Shown: positions 20,901-30,700 of the stretch, piece by piece
How positions within the stretch are numbered: position 1 is the stretch's first letter
How the letters are laid out: every line of letters starts with the position of its first letter
From: a virus
Virus record (IMG/VR): IMGVR_UViG_3300035670_000106
Span: 1-64,000 of that record
Direction: 5' to 3' (one strand)
Length of the DNA: 64,000 nt
Program-made: the position numbers and the translations under genes
The notes under the pieces: generated by a model
Told to the model about the DNA's origin: nothing
The model's database searches: none
The model's input: only the letters and a program-made list of their open reading frames with translations

Positions 20901-23708
20901 GATTATGCCAAACTTAGTGATCCTGAAAAACTTCAGGTACTTACAGATGATAAGAATGCTAGAAGAGGTCTAAAAGATTTAGAATTGCAAGAAAAAATAG
21001 TATCTGATATGTCAAAAGGCATTACAATAGCACCTGAAAGACTACAGGGAAATCTAGGTTTATTAGATGCCTCAGAAGCTGTACGTAATGTAAACGCCAG
21101 TATTAAGGGGTTTAGAACAGAGCAGAAAACTATTAGAAGTATAGGCGAGATAAATTGGTTAAGAGACGCTAATGAAGCTTCAAAAAGATCAGCGGAATTA
21201 GTTAATGCTAATATTACTGCTTATAGGGAGTTTAACACACTACTAAATCAGTATTTAGATAAATATGTGGAAGTTGAATCACTAAGTACTTCCATATACA
21301 ATAGAAACGAGGATATTCTAAGGTCTGCGGCAGACTTAACTAGCGAGATAGATAATAGAAGAGAACTGTATGAGGAAGAAACTAAGGCAGCATTAGCTAA
21401 TGCTGATATACAAGAGTCAGCAAGAAAAAAATACGAGGAAGATATACGTAAAATTAAGTCAGAGGGCCTAATAAAAATACTAACTCTAGAAAATGCACAG
21501 ATACTTGATAACTTAAAACTATACGACTTGCGAGCTAAAAAATTAAGCGAGATTTCGGAGTATACTTCCCAAGTACTTGGAGTTGAAAAAGAAATCACAG
21601 AAGTATTAAGAAGTGCAGGAGTTATAACAGAAGCACAAAGTAGGGATATTTTTAATAGAATAGACTCAGAAGAAATAATTTTAAAATACTACACAGAGAG
21701 AATCGCCGTATCAAAGAAACTAGAGGCTATCCAGGAACAAATTAATAAGGATACATTTTCTCAGTCAATCGCCTTCAGTAAAGAAGTAGCTGATAGACTA
21801 GCAAACCTGCAAGCATACAGTAAGATACTATCCGATGAAGAAAAAAGACTAGTAGCTAAACAGACTTTCGATCTTGAAATTTTAGAAGCTAAGCAAAAGT
21901 ATCAGAAGGACCTTGTAGCAACTGAAGAAAGACTTAAAGAAATAGAGACAGGTTTTCTAGGTACATATACTAACTTCATAGAGTACAGTAAGCTAGGTGC
22001 ACAGGATTTTATAAATAAGCTAGGTGAGCAAGCCGAGGCAATGGAATCTTCCATGTCAGTACTTAATAGAGGGGCAATAGATGCTATTGATTCTACTATT
22101 GATAAGTTCTATGAAATGACTATTAAAGGCGAGGCAACTCTTAAAGATGTTGCTCAGGTACTAAAAGACGGCTTCAAAAATGCTTTTGCAGAAGCTGCCG
22201 CAAATAATGTAAAAAAGCTATACAAAGAAGGTTTATCAAAAATCTTTGGTACTGACAAGAAAAAAGCTGGAGATGAACTACAGAAGAAGACTCAAGAGGC
22301 ACAGAATAGACTATCAGTTAGTATGGGAGAATTTGTAAGAACAGTACCTCAGCTAGTTAATGCTCTAAATAGATTTTCTGGAGGTACCACAACTGGAATT
22401 ACCACAGGAATGCGCCCTGACTTAGATATGTCTGGTAAGCATGTACAACTAGGGCCTATACCTTTTGAAGGAGATGGCATCCCCCTTAATAATCCCACAT
22501 ATACCCTAGAATCTTCAGAGTTCATAAAAGACCCAGGCCTATTAAATATAGGTAGTAAACTAGAAGGCTTATTTAGTTGGCTAGGAGATAGTGAAACTCC
22601 TCCTAGATATACTGTAGGCGCTACAGACATTATTCCTAATCCTGGTCTTTTTGATAAGGATAAGGGCATACCTTTTGTAACTTGGGGGCTCTCAGAGAAT
22701 CGTAATAAAATAGAGGAGGAGAGTCTTCCAGCACTTTCTAAATCCGCAGCACAAATAGCTGAAGAATTATTAGACAAACAAAGACAAACCGAAAGAAGTT
22801 TAGCTACTGAATTTAACCCCGATAGATTTCCAGGATTAGATTCTCCAGGTAAGTACGACCTAATTGACCCCAGTACTTTATCTAGTGTAGATAATAAGTT
22901 AAAAGATCTAATGAACTTCTTTATTGGACTTGACAATGCAAAAAATATGAAAGCTAGCGAGTTAGATGTAATTTATGAAACGGGCCGTGGTATAAGCGAA
23001 GAAGAACTACTGAGAGACAGTAAATACTGGCAGTCCTTAGAGCTAGAAACTAAAGCTATGGGTGAAGAGGCCAAGAAAGGTATACAAGGTCTGGGCAAAG
23101 GATTAACAGACTCCTTAAAAGAAGCAGAAGACTGGGGTAGCGGTAATATATTGAAAGATCTAATGAATGGGCTAGGAGGCCTAGGAAAAGGTCTCGATAG
23201 TATGTTAAACTCTGCTAAGGATTGGATAGCTAAGGCTGTAACTGGTGGAGGAATGAATACTGCTGGAGGAAGCTCTTTCTTATCAATATTAGGAAGCGCT
23301 ATACCTATGATGTTCGCAGCCAACGGAGGTATCTTTAATGGTTCCAGAGGCTTATCAGCTTATTCTAACTCTATAGTAAGCTCACCCACTATGTTCGCCT
23401 TCGCGAAAGGTGGGGTACCTAATATGGGTGTTATGGGTGAAGCAGGCCCAGAAGCTATTATACCATTAAAGCGCGACTCCTCAGGTAAGTTGGGGGTAGG
23501 AGGTTCTCAGTCCAATGTTAATGTAACAGTTCACAACTATGGAAAAGAGCAAGCAACTACCAGAGAGACAACAGACTCTAGAGGTAATAGAAGTATCGAA
23601 GTAATTATTGGAGATATGGTCTCAGCAGAGATTAATAGGCCCGGTAGTAACGTAAGTAATAGTATACAAAGTAATTTTGGTACTAGAAATCAATTAGTAA
23701 GGAGGTAA
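18000..23708 (+). CDS. tape measure protein
   Basis: A 1902-residue, mostly helical protein that fixes tail length and is ejected before DNA. N-terminal part has tape-measure features (SRGITKMEPELLDEVGIFVR; YIASL-like hydrophobic stretches). Hydrophobic segments near residues 90-110, 295-315 and 545-570 could span the host membrane. Long coiled coils fill the middle. The end has GVMGEAGPEAIIPLKRD, a common tape-measure C-terminus. With the usual 0.15 nm per residue the tail would be about 280 nm. GAGGA lies 8 nt before the ATG. Confidence 0.92.
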   Translation: MTDIRMNLNVTSNGTTDNETKKAKKLKDEFNAAANAAERISSGTRAAAQTAAVRSAGVDDRFDYRQARAGRGTGAAGRDFARQAQGLGGIVQVYATFAANLFAVTTAFQALSKAADFENMVKGLDQLGAASGKNLSYMASNLTKVTDGAISLKEAMTTVAQASAAGLSTEQIDKLAIVAKKSSQALGRDMTDSINRLSRGITKMEPELLDEVGIFVRVDKAAADYAQSIGKTAASLTDFERRQAFANAALDQGMKKFGEIDLASNPFSKLQASFVDIIYQGGILLNTVLGPIANLLASSPMALAGAIGLIVTTLAGKALPALGAWKEELQDSANAAAEYSKKLAKDTEEYSAMQSAKKFGEDKKAAQALITQNKLFAEGSKTLESITAATLEKESNLSRVSTEINKKLKDRIQASLDLGKRNDEVSRRNKANIDAEIAAYTQLQRRIDSMQRNIAKDNELTAREVRNNKVAQEASSKAARLNIMSEVSDKLAVTGMLGAMADITDKVNEYNAGLKEGEKGITKMQTGWMKATMAADVMLDTLGTFISKVAFVGAAVGAVVSILVMVDSYFSKINKEAEGLANGIDRAEGAIKVLEDGAERLSKLDPLERMSLDNISAKSSGLKELSAAMEDILTNASLAEQKMGTWDTFVDRLASIFGNSLRDKVAEISSKSILEGIKNIDTSTKAGKELEKKLNTLFGVKGLSVLTEDNLQKRLFFSPEDLDKARKYFKEYSEDQDKSINNMKSSIDSLSEASKEYDNIVRSYTSTNPFTKMAITSFKAFSELKKEITSGTTALAAFRELVTSTDKLKLLPEGTINDLIGTNAELEKLNKKIKSLEAARSKPGSNKLVITKQIEEAQVEMQKLATNSITKAMQASAKKAGENLGTEASRILKQAALKATASLASAIGGPDSARIQARIQIQQIELDIDKLESDKQLILSQERLRISNERISLENKKRETENTLRSKDYAKLSDPEKLQVLTDDKNARRGLKDLELQEKIVSDMSKGITIAPERLQGNLGLLDASEAVRNVNASIKGFRTEQKTIRSIGEINWLRDANEASKRSAELVNANITAYREFNTLLNQYLDKYVEVESLSTSIYNRNEDILRSAADLTSEIDNRRELYEEETKAALANADIQESARKKYEEDIRKIKSEGLIKILTLENAQILDNLKLYDLRAKKLSEISEYTSQVLGVEKEITEVLRSAGVITEAQSRDIFNRIDSEEIILKYYTERIAVSKKLEAIQEQINKDTFSQSIAFSKEVADRLANLQAYSKILSDEEKRLVAKQTFDLEILEAKQKYQKDLVATEERLKEIETGFLGTYTNFIEYSKLGAQDFINKLGEQAEAMESSMSVLNRGAIDAIDSTIDKFYEMTIKGEATLKDVAQVLKDGFKNAFAEAAANNVKKLYKEGLSKIFGTDKKKAGDELQKKTQEAQNRLSVSMGEFVRTVPQLVNALNRFSGGTTTGITTGMRPDLDMSGKHVQLGPIPFEGDGIPLNNPTYTLESSEFIKDPGLLNIGSKLEGLFSWLGDSETPPRYTVGATDIIPNPGLFDKDKGIPFVTWGLSENRNKIEEESLPALSKSAAQIAEELLDKQRQTERSLATEFNPDRFPGLDSPGKYDLIDPSTLSSVDNKLKDLMNFFIGLDNAKNMKASELDVIYETGRGISEEELLRDSKYWQSLELETKAMGEEAKKGIQGLGKGLTDSLKEAEDWGSGNILKDLMNGLGGLGKGLDSMLNSAKDWIAKAVTGGGMNTAGGSSFLSILGSAIPMMFAANGGIFNGSRGLSAYSNSIVSSPTMFAFAKGGVPNMGVMGEAGPEAIIPLKRDSSGKLGVGGSQSNVNVTVHNYGKEQATTRETTDSRGNRSIEVIIGDMVSAEINRPGSNVSNSIQSNFGTRNQLVRR

Positions 23709-23709
23709 A

Positions 23710-24066
23710 ATGCTTTTTGTATGGCCGCCTAGTCTGCCTCAAACGGTTCAAAAAGGGTACACAGAGTCCATAGGGTTTAATATATTAAGAACTCCTATGG
23801 ACTCAGGTCCTGCAAAAATGCGTTTTAGAGGTAAAAAACCTGATACTTTGAAAGTATCCTTTATTATGACAGATGCTCAGGTATCTACATTGAATAGTTT
23901 TATAGAAGAAACCATACGTGGGGTATCTAGATTCGAATTTCCGCACCCTAGGCTAGGTACTAAAGAAGTACGCATGGTTCCCTCGCAGGAAGGAAATATG
24001 TATAGCTTAGAGTACTTAGAGCAAGGATTCTATAAAGTATCAATAGACTTAGAGATAGTACTATGA
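23710..24066 (+). CDS. minor tail protein, gpM-like
   Basis: A 118-residue beta-rich protein right after the tape measure gene, where lambda gpM lies. It has a FNILRTPMDSGPAKMRFRG segment and a C-terminal strand pair (QGFYKVSIDLEIVL). It would cap the tube on the tip. Overlaps the next gene by ATGA. Confidence 0.7.
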   Translation: MLFVWPPSLPQTVQKGYTESIGFNILRTPMDSGPAKMRFRGKKPDTLKVSFIMTDAQVSTLNSFIEETIRGVSRFEFPHPRLGTKEVRMVPSQEGNMYSLEYLEQGFYKVSIDLEIVL

Positions 24067-24707
24067 GTAGGCTAGCTAACCTAAATCCAGCAGCTATTAG
24101 AGCTCTATTTGCTACAGAAGCACAGGACAGTATTGTATCCTTATTATCAGTAGCGTATAATACTTATTCCTCTTTATCTATAAATCCTGTGCAATCTTAT
24201 ATTTATATTAGTGATAATTTTACGCACAAATTTAAATATGTAGATGCTAATACTTATCTAGCCTATGATGTACGTACAGGATCGGCAGGAGTTAGTTATA
24301 CCCATACTTCTAGTACCACTTTTGCTAAAGAAATATTTGCGGAAATGCCTGACGAAGTATTTTATGGTACAATTAGTCAAGATAAAATATTTTTATTTAT
24401 ACCTTTTAATATAACTCTACCGGTAGACCAAGCAGGCACAGTACCTGTGTGTAAAATAACTTTTAATGATATTACACAGATACTATCCCCTATAATACGA
24501 GAGATAACGGATAATCCTTCAGTAAGTGTGCAGCTAGTATTGTATAGTGACACAAATAATATAATATCAGAATTGCCTAACTTCTTAATGTCCAATATAA
24601 CATATAACATGAATACAGTACAGGTAGATTTAACATTAGAATCTTTTGTAACTGAGCCTTTTCCAGCTCATACCTTTACTCCTTCAATTTTTCCAGGAAT
24701 ATTTTAA
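24063..24707 (+). CDS. minor tail protein, gpL-like (DUF1833 type)
   Basis: A 214-residue protein. It occupies the lambda gpL place and shows features of the DUF1833 tail proteins: an N-terminal helix (NPAAIRALFATEAQDSIVSL) then beta strands ending near the C-terminus with EPFPAHTFTPSIFPGIF. It lacks the cysteines of Fe-S gpL. Tail tip assembly is inferred from position. Confidence 0.65.
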   Translation: MSRLANLNPAAIRALFATEAQDSIVSLLSVAYNTYSSLSINPVQSYIYISDNFTHKFKYVDANTYLAYDVRTGSAGVSYTHTSSTTFAKEIFAEMPDEVFYGTISQDKIFLFIPFNITLPVDQAGTVPVCKITFNDITQILSPIIREITDNPSVSVQLVLYSDTNNIISELPNFLMSNITYNMNTVQVDLTLESFVTEPFPAHTFTPSIFPGIF

Positions 24708-24709
24708 CT

Positions 24710-27700
24710 ATGGAATGGCATAATAAATATATAGGTATCCCTTACCAGGAAAAGGGAAGAACTGCTGAGGAAGGATTAGACTGCTGGGGATTGGTACGTC
24801 TAGTGTACGATAAAGAGTTTGATATTACCTTACCTAGCTATGTAGAAGCATACGAAGCGGAAGATATTGAGAAAACAGCTGAGTTAATATCTATTCATAA
24901 AGAGGGTTGGGAGCCGGTAGAACTGCCTCAAGCCGGTGATGTAGTTCTATTCTCTATATGTGGACAAGAGGGTCATGTAGGTATAGTAGTTAGGCCCGGC
25001 TTATTTCTGCATGTTATAGAGGGGCAAGCTTCAGTAATAGAATCATATACCAGTGCTAAATGGAAAAAACGAGTAGTAGGTACTTTTAGGTATAATGAGT
25101 TAAGTAAAACAAGAATGTCCGTTGTACCTAGTCCTTTGTCTAATATAAGAATCAATCTTAATGTACCAGAGGGGTCAGACCTATACACAGCTATATCTCT
25201 TATTAAACTACAGTTCCCAGAGTACAGAGATATTATAGAAAAATCAGGTACAGTAATACTAGTTAATAGTGTTGTAGTACCGGAAGATAAGTGGAAAGAT
25301 ATAGTATTAAAGTCAACTGATGTTGTGGAGTATAGAGCAGTTGCTGGCAAAAGCGGTATACTAAGAATTTTTGCAGTAATACTAATAGCTGTAGTTGCGT
25401 GGTATGCGGCACCTTATTTAGCTGGTGCAGGATCCTTTGGCAGTGCTGGTTGGGGGGTGGCAGCTACTTCTACCTTAACAGGACTGTCTGTTACCGCAAC
25501 AGCCAATATAATAGCCGCCGGCATAAATATGGTAGGGGGACTACTATTAAACGCTCTATTCCCTATTAGACCGCCACCACCTCCATTAGATCCCGGAGAT
25601 GCTGAAGAATACAAGATGGTTACAGGCCAGTCAAATAATCCTCAGAAGTATGGTAGTATACCTTTAGTACTGGGAAAAGTTAAATTTTCTCCGCCAGCAG
25701 CAGCTATACCGTATTATGAAAACAAAACTAATTATAACTATTTACACCAACTACTTTGTTGGGGATATGGGCCCTTGGAGATAACAGACTTAAAACTTGA
25801 CGAGAAACCCCTAGGTAGTTGGGGAGAGCTTGAATATGTCACGTATGATGGGATTAATGGTAGTTATGAAGACGTAGAAAAGTTATACCCTAGGGAAGTT
25901 GTTCAAAAAGTAGTTAATCAGGAGCCCTACTATAAGGACTTAAGAATAGGTAAATTTAATACTGATATTAATTACGCTAATTTTGGAATTAGTTGGAGTG
26001 GTAGCAGTATTACTGTAACTACAGATAAAAACCACGGATTGTATGTTGGTGACTATGTTAGTTTAAATAAGGTATACCTACCAACAAAAACACATAGAAG
26101 TGCTAAGTTTTTATCTGTAGCTTTAACAGCCTCAGGCATATCGTCAAAGTTAGCAGCTGAGGAACAGCCTGTAGATGCAGTTGTAGCTCTTGGCATTATT
26201 TCTGCAGTAAATTCTGATACCTCTTTTATTTTAGATATATCAGAGGATCAAGCAAACTTTTTAGGTACTTATGGGGCTTCTGGGTCCAACTCTACTTTAA
26301 TAAATCAGATTGTATCAACTAATAAAATAGAAACAGTTATAGATGAGCCCGTAGATAGTATAGTAATAGATATTTTATTCCCTCAAGGGTGTAGAAAGAT
26401 TATAACAGAAGGCAAGGCCGCGGGGAGTATTCGTGAAGCTAATCCTAGTCATATGATTCTATTTAAGAAACTAGATAGGGAAACTGGAGAGGAAATAGAC
26501 GATGAATGGTTATCTTCCCCATCCTCAATTTTAAACTATATTAATCTATCCTCTAATTCTTTAACATTATCAACTCCTACTAGTATAGTGAGTAAGTTTT
26601 CCATTAATCAATATGACGGATATAGCCCATTTAGTCTTAATCCTTGGGGGAGCGTATATTTAAGACCTTGGTATTATGATACTAGTAATATATTTAATTA
26701 TGCTGTAGTGTACTTAGAAGAAAATAGTACTACGTATAATGTAGTGTATTCTAGTGTTACAACAGATCCTTTAGGAGAAACTAAACCATTACAGTCGGAT
26801 AATGTTTTAGGTGCTTGGTACTACATTACTGATACCAGGGGAGACTATACGTATGTTACATACTATGGTGATAATAATGATAATAATTATGCTTATTACT
26901 ATAACAGAGAGGAGGTAGGGTATGCTAGAAACTTTAAGTCTCTAACACTTGCTAAAGCAGAGGCAGAGAACTTAGGGAAAATTGTAGCTATATACAAACT
27001 ACAAGGTAATAGTGTAATATCGGAAGTATATGATAACTTGTCAGAAAATTATGAAAGTCTAACTTCTGCTACTTATGTACAAAGTAGTGGTATAGTAACT
27101 TTAACTGTAAGTACTAACAAGCCTGTGTTAGAAGGTAGTATATTATATCTAGAATTTAATACATCAGATGCTAATAGGCCTGCTAACGGATACTATAGAG
27201 TAGATGAGATAACCAGCTACAGTACCTCTGAAGTAGTATGCAAGTTAAAATCTACAAACAATAATACCTCTTCCGGCTCAGTAGATTTAATAAAAGCCTT
27301 AAAGTTATCGCAAAGTATACTTACTGTAGTTGACTCATCTTATTCTCCTCTTCTAACAAAAATATCTGGTACTACAGTTACTTTTGATAAGGGATACAAG
27401 GTATACGCACCAAGATTTAGTAGTGAAAAAATAGGGGGTAGTACTTCAGGTTTTTATAGGTATAAGGACGCTTTCAATGTAACATATACGAGAGTAACTA
27501 GCAGACTTTTTAAGTATAAAGTACTAATATTTAGAACTTCTGAACCTACTCATGATTATACATCAACCTATAAGTATCAAAACCTCTCTAAAAGTATTAT
27601 TCAAACTATTACTGGCATAAAAAGTAATGATGCTATTTCTTATGAAAATATAAGAAATAGAGATAATGAAAAAGTGCCGCTAGCATTAACAAGTGTTAAA

Positions 27701-30700
27701 GTCCGTGCGACCTCTCAAATTAGTGGCAGTACTGGAGCCCTGACAGGAGTAGCCCATTCTATAGTACCTGACTACGTAGGTATAAATAATATTACACTAA
27801 CCTCTAATGGTACGACTTTATCTATAAAGTTTACTAATCCTATAATGTTATCTCAAGCTTATAAGTATAAGTATAGTAAGGGCTTCCAGTACTTATTATT
27901 TAAGAATTTGAGTGCCTCTAGTGGGTATGCAGTACTTAATAATACTCTACTAAAAATAAACAGTTTTAACTATAGTACAAATAGTATTGAACTGTTAAGT
28001 ACAGTAAACGCCCCAGACCATGTACTTAGTCAGCCAGAAAGCAACTTAATATTTACCTCATCTACAGAGTACGGAGAGCTTGATGTACCTCAAGCTAGTT
28101 TTGAAGTACTCAGCGATAATGAGAAATATTTAATATTAAAGGCAACAAATAGACTACCCCTTACTTCAGGAGTAACGTATATACTACAAGGAGGTGGGCT
28201 AGTATTTAATGGAGTACCTGCTAGTAACTATAAGTTTATTTACAGATATTCAAGTTTAATACGTCCTTATGCTAAATATAGCGGTATTGACCCATCTTTA
28301 TACAACTATGGGGCGTACTACGCTCATATGTTGGAGCCATTTAATTATACTTTTTTCACAGGGCTGACTAATCCTATATACCATGCTAGTATAAATACTA
28401 CAAGTAACCCTGCTAGATTATTAGGATTACCAACTACAAATTATACAGATATACTAGATACAGGAGCATTATGGGTATATAATACTACAAGTAACCCAGC
28501 TAGCTTATTTAGAGCAGTATTGCAACATAATGGAAATGCTAAGAAAATACCTACAAGTAGTATTGATCTTGATAACTTAGCTTATTGGCACACTTTCTGT
28601 GAAAAGAACGGATATACATATAACGCGCTTCATGGTGGTAGTGCAAATTCTGTAGATAGCGTACTGAGAGATATAGCTGCAGCAGGTAGAGCAAGCCCCA
28701 CACTAGTAAACGGTAAGTGGGGCGTAGTTATTGATGAGCCAAGAGACATAGTTGTACAACATTTTACTCCTTATAACTCTTGGGGCTTTGAGGCTACAAA
28801 AAGTATATCGAAGATACCTAATGCCTTCAGAGTTCCTTTCTATAATGAAGCTAAAGATTGGGCAGAAGACGAAGTTCTAGTGTATAATACAGGATATACA
28901 GAGGGAAGATCAGTATATGAATCAAGTATAAGTGCTAGAGTAGTATCTACTAGTAGTATTGGTACATTATCTGGTCAAAAAACTATAGATGGAGTTACTG
29001 TTAATACAAATGATATAGTACTAGTAGCAGGGCAGTCTAATAGCTTATCAAAAGGGCATCCAGAGAATGGCCTATGGGTAGTTAATACCTCAGGAAGCTG
29101 GACCAGGCATACCAGCTTTAGTACTGCCTTTACTTTTACAGCAAATCTTGTTATAAAAGTATTAGAAGGTACTGAATATTCAAGTACCAAATGGTTATCT
29201 GAAAAAACTCCTATAGCTTTAGGATATGATAATATATCTTTTGTACCTTATATCGGCCCTGCTACCTTATACGAGACAATAAATCTACCTGGTGTTACTA
29301 ACTATGCCCAAGTAAAAAATCTTGCGAAGTTCCACTTAGCACAGCTAAGACTAAGACCAGAAATATACACATTAAACGTAGATATGGAACATATAGTTTG
29401 TACTAGGGGGGATTTAGTAAAGGTAACTCACGATGTACCTCTATGGGGTACAGGGTCAGGTAGAATAACTTCCGTTTCTTATGACGGTACTAGTCTAACT
29501 ACTATAAGTATTAGTGACTATATACCTTTAAAAGCTAACACTACTTACAGAATTATTGTACGTAGTAGTGATACCATACTTCAACCCTCGGTAAATGACA
29601 GTACACAAGTATACACCTGTATAAATAAAGTGTCAGACGGATTCTATAATACTTTAAGTATTGCAGGAGATAAGACGCTAGATACAGTAGTTGGAGATCC
29701 TTTAGCTTTAATACTAAAAGAGGATAATCTTTTTGTGTTAGGAGAAGTGGGGCAGGAATCCGCTGAGTGCCTGGTACAAAGTATAGAGCCTTTAGATAAT
29801 CTTTCAGCAAAAATAACTTTAGTTGACTATTCTCCAGAAATATATGATCTTATAAACTCAGATGAGCCAATATTAGACTATGTATCTAATATTAGTGATC
29901 CGGTAATACTAAAACCTGCCACTGTCAGATTTAAACCTAATGTAGTAAATGTATTTTCCGATGAATCGGTAATGTCAGTAGTTAGTAAAGGTAGGTATAA
30001 GTACGGTATAAAATTAACTTTTAAAAATATTAGTACTAAAGAAAATATGAAGGACCTTAAGTTTATAGAATGCTCACTAAGACCTTCTACAAGTAAGAAT
30101 TCAAGAAGCGATAAGTGGTTATATAATAAGATTATTAAAATAGAAGATGCTACAGTTTTATTTGATGAGGATATTGATGAAAATGCCTGGTACGACTTTA
30201 GAGCAAGGTACATATCTGCTCTTGGAGTAACTGGTGAATGGACAGACGCTAGAAATTATGTGGGCAAAGATAGATTTAACTACTATTACAGCACCTATAA
30301 TACTGCAGTAGTTACTGAGTACTCTAATTACATTGATACAGACATAGTTAAGCTATTAAAACCTATGAAATTTCAAATTCAAGGTAGGATTAATCCTCCA
30401 AAAAATATAAGTGGAGCTCAAGCTTCTTACATAGATAGTAGAGTTAATATAGATTGGGCGGATAATGAAGAACCAGACCTAGGCAGGTATGAGGTACGAT
30501 TGGCAGACTCAAATTGGGGTGTGCTAGTTGATCCTAATAACTTAACAAAACGTCACCCAGACCTTGTATACAAGGGGCCTAATAGCGAATGTTTCTATCC
30601 TCTACCAAAACTAGATGTCGGAGTACAGAGTACTACTAATAATTTCTACTTAAAAGCCGTAGATACTGCGGGGCATTTTTCTACGGATCCAATACTGCTG